A model generated the notes under the pieces. That model did no database searches and was not told the origin of the DNA. It saw nothing but the letters and a program-made list of their open reading frames with translations. The position numbers were made by a program, and so were the translations under genes. Positions 35,085 through 43,937 of a stretch of DNA of 64,000 nt are shown here, in pieces. Each line of letters starts with the position of its first letter. Within the stretch, counting starts at the first letter, position 1. The stretch comes from Brachybacterium sp042666875. Lineage in GTDB: Bacteria > Actinomycetota > Actinomycetes > Actinomycetales > Dermabacteraceae. The stretch covers positions 248,001 through 312,000 of the forward strand of contig NZ_JBHTCX010000011.1 of NCBI RefSeq assembly GCF_042666875.1. Direction: 5' to 3'.

Positions 35085-37072
35085 GCGTTGACCCGGAGGT
35101 TCGGGGACCGACCGCACCCTTGCGTCGTGCCTGGGGCCTGCCGGTCGAGTCCGATGATCCGGACGGCGTCGGTCCCCAGGCGGCGGCCCGCGCGCAGCTG
35201 CCTCCAGAGCTGTCGGAGGCCTTCGGCCAGGTGCGCGAACGCCTGCCGGTGCCCCGCCTGGCAGCAGAGGGCCCGCCGGAGCTGCCCGCTTCGCTGCAGG
35301 AGGCCATGACCGCGCCGGCGCTCGCCGTCGCCGATGACCCCCTCCCGTTCCCGCTGCTGAGCCAGTACACGCGATTCTGGCGGGAAGGGGTGCGCACCGA
35401 CTACGAGGACGACGCGCGGCGCCTGGGCATCATGACCGGCGAGGCGGTGCTCGCAGCGGTCGCCACCGGCCAGCAGCGCTGGATCGATCGCGCGGCCGAC
35501 GGGCTGATGCTGCTGTGCGAGATGTCCACCTGGTGCTGGGTGGCCCATGAGCAGTCCCACGACCGGCGCGGCTGGATGGTGCCCGATCCCGACGCGCCCG
35601 TGGTCGACCTCGGCGCCGGCCAGACCCTGCACGTCCTGGCGTGGGCGGATCTGGCGATCGGTGCGGCGCTGGACGAGCATGTGCCGGGCCTCCGTCAGCG
35701 GATGCGCCGCGAGGCCCGCCGCCGGGTGTTCGAGCCCTACCTCGCGCGCCGCGACTGGCACTGGCTGCACGGCCGGGCCCACAACTGGACCGGCTGGATC
35801 CACCAGCACCTCATCGCCGGTGCGCTGTTCCTGCTGGACGGCGAGGAGGATCGGGCCGACCGCGATGCCGTGCTCTGCCTCGCGATCGCCCAGCTGGACC
35901 GCTACCTCGCCTCGTTCCCTCCCGACGGCGGCATCGACGAAGGCTTCTCCTACTTCTGGAACGGCGCGTGCCGCCTGCTGGAGGCGATCGACCTGCTCAG
36001 CATGGCCTCCGGCGGGCTGCTCTCACGCCAGGCAGTGCTCGAGATCCCCGTGATCTCGGAGCTGGCACGGTTCCCGCATCGCATGGAGCTCGGGGACGGC
36101 TGGTTCGTCAACGTGGCCGACGGGCCGGCCCGGCCCGAGGACCCCCAGCCCTGGGAGGTGCTGCATCGGTGGGGTCGCGCGCTCGGGGACGGGGACGTGG
36201 TGGCCGGGGCGCTCGCCCGCCGCGGTGACGACCCGGCGCCGCCCGTGCGGCCGGAGCTGGGCCTGGGGCGGGTGCTGTGGGCGGTCGGGGACCAGGAGTG
36301 GCGTGCCGGCCGTCCGACGGGCCCGCCGCTGCCTGCCGAGACCTGGCTGCCCGAGGTGCAGCTGCTGGTGGCCCGTGAGCGAGCCGGCGATCGGGCCGGG
36401 CTGGCGCTCGCCGTCAAGGGCGGCCACAACGCGGAGGCCCACAACCACCTCGACGTCGGCTCCGTCATGGTCGCGCTCGAGGCCAGCCCTGTGCTCATCG
36501 ACCTGGGGCAGCCGACGTACACCGCGCAGACCTTCAGCGAGCGGCGGTACGAGATCTGGACGATGACCAGCTCGTGGCACACGCTGCCCACCATCCGCGG
36601 CTGCGTGCAGGGCGTGGGGGAGGAGTATGCGGCGCAGGGGGTACGGGCGGAGGGGTCCTCGCTGACCCTCGACCTGGCCGGCGCCTACCCGGCCGAGGCG
36701 GGAGTGCGCAGCTACCAGCGGCGGGTCGCGCTCGAGCGGGGATCGACGCCTGCGGTGCGCATCGAGGACCACTGGCAGCTCGAGCCGCGCGGCGGGTCGA
36801 CGCTCGGGGACGGCGTGGAGGCCCACTACGTGCTGGCCGGGGACGTGCTCGATCATCGCGCCGGGAGCCTGCAGGTGCGGGCGCTCTCCGGGGCGATCGC
36901 CGAGCTGAGCTGGGACGCCGAACTGGGAACGGGGGACCTGGAGCGACGCGAGATCGACGACCCCCTGCTGCAGCGGTCCTGGGGCGGGGCGGTGCATCGA
37001 CTGTGCCTGGGGCCGACGACCGATCCAGAGACGGGGACCGGAGTGCTAGCGGTGGTGCTGCGCGCGGTGTGA
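35081..37072 (+). CDS. Heparinase II/III-family protein (polysaccharide-lyase-like), cytoplasmic
   Basis: 663 residues. An (alpha/alpha) toroid occupies the N-terminal half (DWHWLHGRAHNWTGWIHQHLIAGALFLL; PDGGIDEGFSYFWNGACRLLEAIDL) and a beta-sandwich with the heparinase II/III motif ALAVKGGHNAEAHNHLDVGSVMVAL follows, where the His residues and Asp mark the active site. There is no signal peptide, so it would cut an imported uronic-acid-containing oligosaccharide. The substrate is unlikely to be heparin given the pectin context. It closes the oxidoreductase-DUF993-isomerase operon. Confidence 0.88.
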   Translation: MSVDPEVRGPTAPLRRAWGLPVESDDPDGVGPQAAARAQLPPELSEAFGQVRERLPVPRLAAEGPPELPASLQEAMTAPALAVADDPLPFPLLSQYTRFWREGVRTDYEDDARRLGIMTGEAVLAAVATGQQRWIDRAADGLMLLCEMSTWCWVAHEQSHDRRGWMVPDPDAPVVDLGAGQTLHVLAWADLAIGAALDEHVPGLRQRMRREARRRVFEPYLARRDWHWLHGRAHNWTGWIHQHLIAGALFLLDGEEDRADRDAVLCLAIAQLDRYLASFPPDGGIDEGFSYFWNGACRLLEAIDLLSMASGGLLSRQAVLEIPVISELARFPHRMELGDGWFVNVADGPARPEDPQPWEVLHRWGRALGDGDVVAGALARRGDDPAPPVRPELGLGRVLWAVGDQEWRAGRPTGPPLPAETWLPEVQLLVARERAGDRAGLALAVKGGHNAEAHNHLDVGSVMVALEASPVLIDLGQPTYTAQTFSERRYEIWTMTSSWHTLPTIRGCVQGVGEEYAAQGVRAEGSSLTLDLAGAYPAEAGVRSYQRRVALERGSTPAVRIEDHWQLEPRGGSTLGDGVEAHYVLAGDVLDHRAGSLQVRALSGAIAELSWDAELGTGDLERREIDDPLLQRSWGGAVHRLCLGPTTDPETGTGVLAVVLRAV

Positions 37073-37111
37073 GGGCCGGCCGGGGAGGGCCCGTGCCCTG
37101 TCGGCCCGTTG

Positions 37112-37125
37112 GTTACTCGTGTAAC
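37112..37125. promoter_or_regulatory. Candidate LacI operator before GH3
   Basis: GTTACTCGTGTAAC, arms GTTAC/GTAAC around a central CG, 42 bp before the GH3 start. The LacI gene directly after GH3 is the natural candidate reader. Confidence 0.58.
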
Positions 37126-37167
37126 TTGATCCCATCCAGTCCATCCGGACGCTCGAGGAGGAACTCC

Positions 37168-39390
37168 ATGGCTGATGACATCGCACCCGCCGCCGACCTG
37201 ACCCCGGACGAGAAGGTCGCCCTGACGGGCGGCGCCGACTTCTGGCACACCCACGGCGTGCCCTCGCAGGACCTGCCCGGCGTGATGGTCGCCGACGGCC
37301 CCCACGGCCTGCGCGTCCAGAAGGCAGAAGGTGATCACCTGGGCCTGAACGACTCCGTGCCGGCGACGTGCTTCCCGCCCGCCGTCGGCCTCGCCGCGAC
37401 CTGGAGCCGGGAGACCGCCTCCGCCGTCGCCGCCGCGATCGGCGAGGAGGCGCTGGCCGAAGGCGTCTCCGTCGTCCTCGGCCCGGGCATGAATCTCAAG
37501 CGCTCCCCGCTGTGCGGCCGCAACTTCGAGTACTTCTCCGAGGACCCGATCCTCACCGGTGAGATGGCCGTCGCCTACGTCAACGGCATGCAGGAACGCG
37601 GCGTCGGCACCTCCGTGAAGCACTTCGCGCTGAACAACCAGGAGACCGACCGCATGCGCATCGACGTCCAGGTCGACGAGCGCACGCTGCACGAGATGTA
37701 CCTGCGCGCCTTCCGTGCCGTCGTCACCCGCGCCCAGCCGTGGACGGTGATGTGCTCCTACAACTCCGTCCTCGGCACCCTGGTCTCCGAGAACTCCTTC
37801 CTGCTCACCGACGTGCTGCGCGGGCAGTGGGGCTTCGAGGGCCTGGTGGTCTCGGACTGGGGCGCGGTGGTGGACCGGCCCCGCTCCGTCGCCGCCGGGC
37901 TGGACCTGCAGATGCCGGCCGATCCCGGCGCCCAGCAGGCCCTCGCCGAGGCGCTGGCCGAGGGGAGCATCTCGCCCGAGCACGTCGACCGCGCCGCCGG
38001 CCTGGTGCTCGACCTGATCCGCAAGGGCCTCGCCCAGCGTGATGAGTCCGCGAGCTACGACGTCGGCGCCCATCATCAGGCGGCCCTCGAAGCTGCCCGC
38101 CGCGCGATCGTGCTGCTGCGCAACGACGGCACGCTGCCGCTGGAGGCGGGCGCCGCCGGCCGCGACGGCGGCTTGGCCGTGATCGGTGACTTCGCCGCCT
38201 CCCCGCGCTACCAGGGCGCCGGCTCCTCCCACGTCAACCCGACCCGTCTGACGACGGCCCTGGACTCCATCCGGGGGATCGCCGGGGCCGTGCCCTTCGC
38301 CCGCGGCTTCACGCCCGGCGGTTCCGAGGAGGACGAGGCCCTGCGCGCCGAAGCCGTCGACCTCGCCCGTCGCGCCGAGACCGTGGTGCTGTTCCTCGGC
38401 CTGGGTGAGGATGTCGAGTCCGAGGGCTACGACCGCACCGACATGGAACTGCCCGCAGCCCAGGAGCGCCTGCTCGAGGAGGTCCTGGCCGTCAACGACC
38501 GCGTCGTGGTCGTCCTCTCCAACGGCTCGGCGATCCGCCTCTCGCAGACGCTGCGCTCGGCACCCGCCGTGCTCGAGGCCTGGCTGCTCGGCCAGGCCGG
38601 TGGCGAGGCCACGGCGGAGGTGCTCTTCGGCCTCACGAACCCCTCCGGCAAGCTCGCCGAGACCATCCCGCTGCGCCTGGAGGACACCCCCTCCTACCTC
38701 CACTTCCCGGGTGAGCACGGGCGGGTGACCTACGGCGAGGGGCTGTTCGTCGGCTACCGCGGACTGGACGCGCGCGGTACCGAGGTCGCCTACCCCTTCG
38801 GTCACGGCCTGAGCTACACCAGCTTCGAGTACTCCGACGCCTCGGCGACCACCACGGCCGACGGGATCGCCGTGGAGCTGACCGTGACCAACACCGGCGA
38901 GCGGACCGGCCGCGAGGTCGTCCAGGTCTATGCGTCCCTGCCCGGCTCGCGGATCACCCGTGCGCCGCGGGAGCTGAAGGGCTTCGGGGACGTCGAACTG
39001 GAGCCGGGCGCCTCCGGGCGCATGCGGATCGACATCCCACTCGCCGACCTGCAGTACTGGAGCGTTCGCGAGGGTGCGTGGCTGGTCGAGGGCGGCACGT
39101 ATCATCTGGAGCTCGGCGCTTCCAGCCGGGACCTGCGTCTCAGCATCGACGTCGAGGTAGCCGGCGATGAGCCGGTGCCCACCGCCACCGTCTCCAGCAC
39201 CATGCTCGAGATCATGGAGATCCCCGGTGGCCGCGAGAAGCTCGAGGCCCTGATGGCGGATTCGCCCCTGTTCAACGATCCCGAGATGCGCAAGATGGCC
39301 GAGCAGATCCCCGTCGGCCGCTTCACCGGACTCGGCGGATACAGCCACGAGCAGATCCAGCGATTCCTGGATACGGTCAACGCCGGGTGA
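37168..39390 (+). CDS. GH3 beta-glycosidase
   Basis: 740 residues, cytoplasmic. The (beta/alpha)8 domain carries the nucleophile Asp230 in GLVVSDWGAV and substrate-binding KHFALNNQE; the second domain and a fibronectin-III-like tail (TVTNTGERTGREVVQVYAS) follow the usual order of the long GH3 form. A C-terminal extension of about 70 residues (SSTMLEIMEIPGGREKLEAL to the end) is also seen in some actinobacterial and Firmicute members. Beta-glucosidase or beta-xylosidase activity is likely. GAGGAGGAA lies 5 bases before the ATG. LacI follows after 25 bp. Confidence 0.95.
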   Translation: MADDIAPAADLTPDEKVALTGGADFWHTHGVPSQDLPGVMVADGPHGLRVQKAEGDHLGLNDSVPATCFPPAVGLAATWSRETASAVAAAIGEEALAEGVSVVLGPGMNLKRSPLCGRNFEYFSEDPILTGEMAVAYVNGMQERGVGTSVKHFALNNQETDRMRIDVQVDERTLHEMYLRAFRAVVTRAQPWTVMCSYNSVLGTLVSENSFLLTDVLRGQWGFEGLVVSDWGAVVDRPRSVAAGLDLQMPADPGAQQALAEALAEGSISPEHVDRAAGLVLDLIRKGLAQRDESASYDVGAHHQAALEAARRAIVLLRNDGTLPLEAGAAGRDGGLAVIGDFAASPRYQGAGSSHVNPTRLTTALDSIRGIAGAVPFARGFTPGGSEEDEALRAEAVDLARRAETVVLFLGLGEDVESEGYDRTDMELPAAQERLLEEVLAVNDRVVVVLSNGSAIRLSQTLRSAPAVLEAWLLGQAGGEATAEVLFGLTNPSGKLAETIPLRLEDTPSYLHFPGEHGRVTYGEGLFVGYRGLDARGTEVAYPFGHGLSYTSFEYSDASATTTADGIAVELTVTNTGERTGREVVQVYASLPGSRITRAPRELKGFGDVELEPGASGRMRIDIPLADLQYWSVREGAWLVEGGTYHLELGASSRDLRLSIDVEVAGDEPVPTATVSSTMLEIMEIPGGREKLEALMADSPLFNDPEMRKMAEQIPVGRFTGLGGYSHEQIQRFLDTVNAG

Positions 39391-39415
39391 CGGTCCGAGC
39401 GGGAGGATGAGCGAC

Positions 39416-40414
39416 ATGCCGGGAAGGGCGGCGACCAGCGCCGACGTGGCACGGCAGGCCGGAGTCTCCCGGGCGACCGTGAGCTATGTGCTCAACGAGC
39501 GCCCGGGGCACGCCCTCCCCGAGACCACCCGGCAACGGGTGCTCACGGCCGCCCGCGACCTGGGATACGTGCCCAACCACAGTGCGCGGGCGCTGCGGGG
39601 CAAGCAGCCACCGGTCATCCTCGTGATCCTGCGCCCGGTGCCGTTCGGGCGGAACATCGGCGGCATCCTCGACGAGCTGACAGCACTCGCCCACCGTCAC
39701 GGATGCTCCCTGGTCACCCAGCACGCCGACACCCCGGACGCCCTCGAGGCGACCCTCGCTCATCTGCGGCCCCGGCTGGCGCTGTCGATCCTCCCGCTCG
39801 AGCCCGCCGACCTCGGGGCGCTCGAGCGCCTCCGCATCCCCGTCGTGGACGGGTGGCGGATCCGGGGCGGAGCCGACGGGCAGGCGGCACGGCTCCAGGT
39901 CGAGACGCTCGCGGCCGCCGGACGGTCTCGCCTGGCATACCTGGGAGTGGCGGAGGACGAGCTGCGGGTCTTCGAGGAGGCCCGGCGTGCTGGTGTCACC
40001 GACACCTGCGCGCAGCTCGGCCTGCCGCTCCCGCAGACAGCGGCCGTCACCATGAGCAGCACGCCCCGGACGGGCGCTGAGCTGCAGCGCATCCTTCGCG
40101 CCTGGACCAGCCAGCCGGAGCCCGTCGACGGGGTGGCCTGCTACAACGACGTCTGGGCGGCCGCTCTGCTGCGCGCCGCCCGCGACCAGGACATCTCTGT
40201 GCCGAACGCCGTCTCGGTGATCGGCATGGACGATGAGCCGATGGGCGCGTTCCTCGAGCCACCGCTGACCACGATCGACCTCGACGTCTCGGAGCTGTCC
40301 CGAGAACTCTTCGCCCGGGGGCTCTCCCTGCTGGGCGAGGAGGTGGGGGAGTTGGGCGAGCGCGCCGACAGCGACTCCGGCCGATTCACTCTGATCGAGC
40401 GGGGCTCCGTGTGA
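39416..40414 (+). CDS. LacI-family repressor (GH3 locus)
   Basis: 332 residues. The helix-turn-helix reads SADVARQAGVSRATVSYVLNERPG and the sensor ends VSVIGMDDEPMGAFLEPPLTTIDL. ATG 39416 is chosen over 39407 because GGAGGA is 8-9 bases before it but touches the earlier ATG. It is encoded just downstream of GH3 and probably controls that gene through the dyad at 37112-37125. It is convergent with a second LacI gene, with 10 bp between stops and no obvious terminator. Confidence 0.93.
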   Translation: MPGRAATSADVARQAGVSRATVSYVLNERPGHALPETTRQRVLTAARDLGYVPNHSARALRGKQPPVILVILRPVPFGRNIGGILDELTALAHRHGCSLVTQHADTPDALEATLAHLRPRLALSILPLEPADLGALERLRIPVVDGWRIRGGADGQAARLQVETLAAAGRSRLAYLGVAEDELRVFEEARRAGVTDTCAQLGLPLPQTAAVTMSSTPRTGAELQRILRAWTSQPEPVDGVACYNDVWAAALLRAARDQDISVPNAVSVIGMDDEPMGAFLEPPLTTIDLDVSELSRELFARGLSLLGEEVGELGERADSDSGRFTLIERGSV

Positions 40415-40424
40415 GCACGGGCGA

Positions 40425-41549
40425 TCAGGCCCGGGTGGTCAGGGCGGTGGACTCCCGCAGCAGCACGTCACCGCGCACATGCACCTCGCTGACGTCCGCG
40501 GTGTCTGTCGGCCCGTCGGCGCCATCGGCACCGTTCCCGCCGGCCGCCTCGGCTGCACCGGTCGTGCCATTCCCGTCGGCGTCCTCCGGCAGCTCCAGCA
40601 CCCACTCCACGGCCTGGCGCGCCATGTCGTGCAGCGGCAGGGCGATGGTGGTCAGGGAGGGGTTCGCGTCGGCCCCGTCGGGCACGCCGCCGAAGCCGGC
40701 GACGGCGACCTGGCCCGGCACGTCGATCCCGCGCCGGCGCAGCTCGCCGAGCGCACCGAGGGCCATCACGTCGGCCGGGGCGAACAGGCACAGCGGCAGG
40801 TCCTCGGCGGGGGAGGCCGCCTCCAGGTGCTCCTGGACCTGCTCGGCGGCGAGGTGGCCGCCGTCCCGGGTCAGGCCGGCACCGATGTTCAGCTCGGGCT
40901 CGATGCCGGCCTCGGTGAGGGCGGCGACGAACCCGCCGGTGCGGTCCCCGGCCGAGGGGATGCCCTCGATGCCCTGGACGACGGCGAAGCGGCGATGGCC
41001 CTCGACCACCAGGGAGGTCGCGAGCTCGTGAGCGGCCGCGGCGTTGTCCGGCACGATGGTGCGGCCCACGCCGAGGGACTGGCCCATGCCCACCACGCGG
41101 CCCTCGTTGCGGGCGAAGCCCTCCAGCAGCGTGCTGATCGCGGCGTCGGAGTCGTTGCCGTAGCGGTGGGAGCCCACCAGCACCAGGGCATCGACCTGCT
41201 GGGCGATCAGCGACCGCAGTGCTCTGACCTCGGTGTCGATCTCGCGGTCGGTCTGCGTCAGCAGCACCTGGCTCTGGGAGGCGAAGGCCTGCTGCTGGAT
41301 CTCGCGGGCGACGGTCGCGAAGTAGGGATCGGCGATGTCGTGGACGACCAGGCCGATCAGCCCGGAGCGGGAGCGCGCCAGGGCCTGCGCCTGCGCATTG
41401 GGCACATACCCGAGCTTCGCCGCGGAGGCCTCGACCTTCTCCGCGACCGCCTTGCCGGGGATGCGGGAGGAGCCGTTGAGAACGCGGGAGGCGGTGGCCA
41501 GGGAGACCCCGGCATCCTGGGCGACGTCGCTGAGACGCACTGCGGGCAT
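40425..41549 (-). CDS. LacI-family repressor (DUF2264 locus)
   Basis: 374 residues. RLSDVAQDAGVSLATASRVLNGSSRIPG is the helix-turn-helix and YVPNAQAQALARSRSGLIGLVVHDIADPYF starts the sensor; VAVAGFGGVPDGADANPSLTTI is the C-terminal lobe. Near residues 330-350 a Gly/Ala/Asp-rich insert precedes the last strand. It is divergent from the DUF2264 gene, whose promoter has the GGAAAGCG box also found before the oxidoreductase operon, so one repressor may serve both loci (inference). Confidence 0.93.
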   Translation of the reverse strand: MPAVRLSDVAQDAGVSLATASRVLNGSSRIPGKAVAEKVEASAAKLGYVPNAQAQALARSRSGLIGLVVHDIADPYFATVAREIQQQAFASQSQVLLTQTDREIDTEVRALRSLIAQQVDALVLVGSHRYGNDSDAAISTLLEGFARNEGRVVGMGQSLGVGRTIVPDNAAAAHELATSLVVEGHRRFAVVQGIEGIPSAGDRTGGFVAALTEAGIEPELNIGAGLTRDGGHLAAEQVQEHLEAASPAEDLPLCLFAPADVMALGALGELRRRGIDVPGQVAVAGFGGVPDGADANPSLTTIALPLHDMARQAVEWVLELPEDADGNGTTGAAEAAGGNGADGADGPTDTADVSEVHVRGDVLLRESTALTTRA

Positions 41550-41703
41550 CGGGGCTCCTACTCGTGACGGGGTGCTCGGGGCGAGGGGTGCGGGACATCG
41601 GGAACGGACCGCGGGCCTGCGGGGAAACGCTGTCCGTGTCCGCTCAGGATACGACCAGCGAGCCTCTCACGTCCGCCGCTCACGGTAGGTATCACGGTCG
41701 CGG

Positions 41704-41733
41704 TTCTCACGCTGCTGGCCAGGAGGATAAACT
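41704..41733 (+). promoter_or_regulatory. Candidate promoter of the DUF2264 gene
   Basis: TTCTCA (41704-41709), 18-bp spacer, TAAACT (41728-41733). The operator at 41739-41752 covers the expected transcription start. Confidence 0.5.
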
Positions 41734-41738
41734 GCAGC

Positions 41739-41752
41739 GGAAAGCGATTGCC
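41739..41752. promoter_or_regulatory. Candidate LacI operator GGAAAGCGATTGCC
   Basis: Matches GGAAAGCGNTTNCC as at 31577-31590. It lies 74 bp before GTG 41826, between the divergent lacI and DUF2264 genes. Confidence 0.65.
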
Positions 41753-41825
41753 TTGCGGGGTGGTGGACGCGTCCCGCTCCGGCACAGGGCATCCCTGGCC
41801 CGACGACGACCACCAGGAGCTACCC

Positions 41826-43937
41826 GTGACGACCGCGCCCGCCCCGCGCCCCGTGGAGCACCCCACGCTTGCCCTGCCGACCCTGGACCACTCCACGTCG
41901 GCCCGCACCGGGATCACCCGCGCCCACTGGGAAAGCGTGGCCGACCAGCTGCTGCTGGCACTGCGCCCGTATGCGGCTGCCGACGGAGCACAGTTCCATC
42001 CGCCCGGGCGAGCCAGCCACAGCGGGAGGGACTCCGACGGGCTCGAGGGCTTCGCCCGCTCGTTCCTGATCGCCGCCATGGCCCAGCACGGCCGCGGTGG
42101 GGAGGACCCGCACGGCCACGCCGAGCTGTACGCCCGCGGGCTGGCAGCCGGGGTGGACCCGGAGGGCGCGAATCCGTGGCCGCGTCCCGCGAAGCTGCCG
42201 CAGGCCAAGGTCGAGGCCTGCTCCGTGGCGCTCGCCCTCGATCTCACCCGGGAGTGGATCTGGGACCGGCTGGACGGGACCACCCGCGAGCGCCTGGTCG
42301 ACTGGTTCGCCGAGGTGATCGGCACGCCCTACCCGCCCGTGAACTGGGTGTGGTTCCGGATCATCGTGCTCACGTTCCTGCGCTCGGTCGACGACCGCTT
42401 CGCCTCCGGTCCCGACGCCTCCGCGCTGCGCGCGGACCTCGCCCACGACCTGCGCATCCATGAGAGCTGCGCCCGCGAGGGCGGCTGGTTCCTCGACGGC
42501 CCCGAGCGCAGCGTCGATCACTACAACACGTGGGCCTTCGCCGTGCTGCCGATTCTGTGGCTGCGCATGCGCGGTGCGCGCGACCTCGAGGCCGACGGAC
42601 TGATCACCGGTGCCGACCGGGCGCGCCACCGCGAGCGGGTGGCATCGTTCGCCGACGACGCGCTCGGGCTGGTCGGGGCCGACGGAGCCCCGCTGATCCA
42701 GGGCCGCAGCCTCATCTATCGCATGGCCACGGCCGCGCCCTTCTGGAGCGCGGCGCTCGCCGGCCTGGCCGGCGGTGAGGACCCGCGACTGGACCCGGGC
42801 CGGCTGCGCCGCGCCGCCTCCGGGGAGCTCGCCCACTTCCTGCGCCACGGCGTGCCCGACGAGCGGGGACTGCTCAGCCTGGGCTGGTTCCATGCCTTCG
42901 AGGACATGGCCCAGAGTTACTCCGGCCCGGGCTCCCCGTACTGGGCGTCCAAGGGCTTCCTCGGTCTGATCCTGCCCGCCGATCACCCGGTGTGGACCGC
43001 CCCCGAGCAGCCGCTGCCCGTGGAGGTCGAGTCAGCCCTCCGCGCGATCCCCACTCCCGGCTGGCTGGTCTCCCGCACCAGCGAGGACGGCATCGTCCGC
43101 GTCATCAACCACGGCACCGACCATGGGCTGCCCGGCGTGCTGACCACCGACTCCCCGCTCTATGCGCGGCTGACCTACTCGACGGCGACCTGCCCTGCCC
43201 TGAGCGGACCGGGAGTCACCGATCCTCGCGACGGCACCGTCGGCCTGGTCCATCCCGAGCACGGCTGGAGCCACCGCTCCGGTTTCGACCGGGTGGAGCT
43301 GCGCACCGAGGTGGTGAGCGGCGGGGAGCAGGTCGGGATCGCCCTGTCCCGGCAGCTGTGCCACTGGGTCGAGCTCGATCCGCACGCCGCCGATCACGGG
43401 CGCGGCCGTCAGGGTTCCGTCACGCCGGGAGCGCTGCTGACCGTGGCGAGCATCGTGCGCGGAGCGCAGGAGGTGCGCATCGTGCGCGCCGAGGAGGAGA
43501 CGGTCCTCCCGGTCGCCATCGGGGGATGGCCGCTGTCGGGCTCGGGCGCGATCGAGGAGATCCGCCGCGCGGGCACCGGGTCCGCTGCGGCGATCAGGGC
43601 ACGGCTCGCGCGCAGCGTGGAGCCGGCGCTGGTCAGCGAGATCCAGGCCCTGCGCGGCACGTGGTCACCGGCCCTTCACCGCGAGCGGGACGTGACACCG
43701 CTGGGTCCGCGGTTCGCCGTGCCGCAGCTGCACGGGCGGCCGCTGCGGGCCGGGGAGATCGTGGCCGCGAGCGTTGTGCTGCGCGGCCAGAGCGCCCCGC
43801 AGAGACCGGCGGCGGCCGTCGACATCAGTGCCGAGGGGACCGTGCAGGTGAGCTGGAGCGACGGCGAGCAGGTGCGCGTGGCGCTCGAGCCGTGGCCTCA
43901 GGCCGTGATGGCCAGTGCGGATCTGTCCACGGGGTGA
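41826..43937 (+). CDS. DUF2264-family protein (glycan-acting toroid protein)
   Basis: 703 residues of the DUF2264 family: HWESVADQLLLALRPYAAADGAQFHPPG, SDGLEGFARSFLIAA, NWVWFRIIVLTFLRSVDD, REGGWFLDGPERSVDHYNTWAF and GYSGPGSPYWASKGFLGLILP-like wording (SYSGPGSPYWASKGFLGLI). The first 380 residues are a helical toroid and the rest a beta-rich domain, an architecture shared with lyases and hydrolases acting on uronic acids. The activity of this protein is not known. GTG 41826 has AGGAG 6 bases upstream. The 3' end overlaps the convergent dehydrogenase gene by 40 bp. Confidence 0.88.
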   Translation: MTTAPAPRPVEHPTLALPTLDHSTSARTGITRAHWESVADQLLLALRPYAAADGAQFHPPGRASHSGRDSDGLEGFARSFLIAAMAQHGRGGEDPHGHAELYARGLAAGVDPEGANPWPRPAKLPQAKVEACSVALALDLTREWIWDRLDGTTRERLVDWFAEVIGTPYPPVNWVWFRIIVLTFLRSVDDRFASGPDASALRADLAHDLRIHESCAREGGWFLDGPERSVDHYNTWAFAVLPILWLRMRGARDLEADGLITGADRARHRERVASFADDALGLVGADGAPLIQGRSLIYRMATAAPFWSAALAGLAGGEDPRLDPGRLRRAASGELAHFLRHGVPDERGLLSLGWFHAFEDMAQSYSGPGSPYWASKGFLGLILPADHPVWTAPEQPLPVEVESALRAIPTPGWLVSRTSEDGIVRVINHGTDHGLPGVLTTDSPLYARLTYSTATCPALSGPGVTDPRDGTVGLVHPEHGWSHRSGFDRVELRTEVVSGGEQVGIALSRQLCHWVELDPHAADHGRGRQGSVTPGALLTVASIVRGAQEVRIVRAEEETVLPVAIGGWPLSGSGAIEEIRRAGTGSAAAIRARLARSVEPALVSEIQALRGTWSPALHRERDVTPLGPRFAVPQLHGRPLRAGEIVAASVVLRGQSAPQRPAAAVDISAEGTVQVSWSDGEQVRVALEPWPQAVMASADLSTG

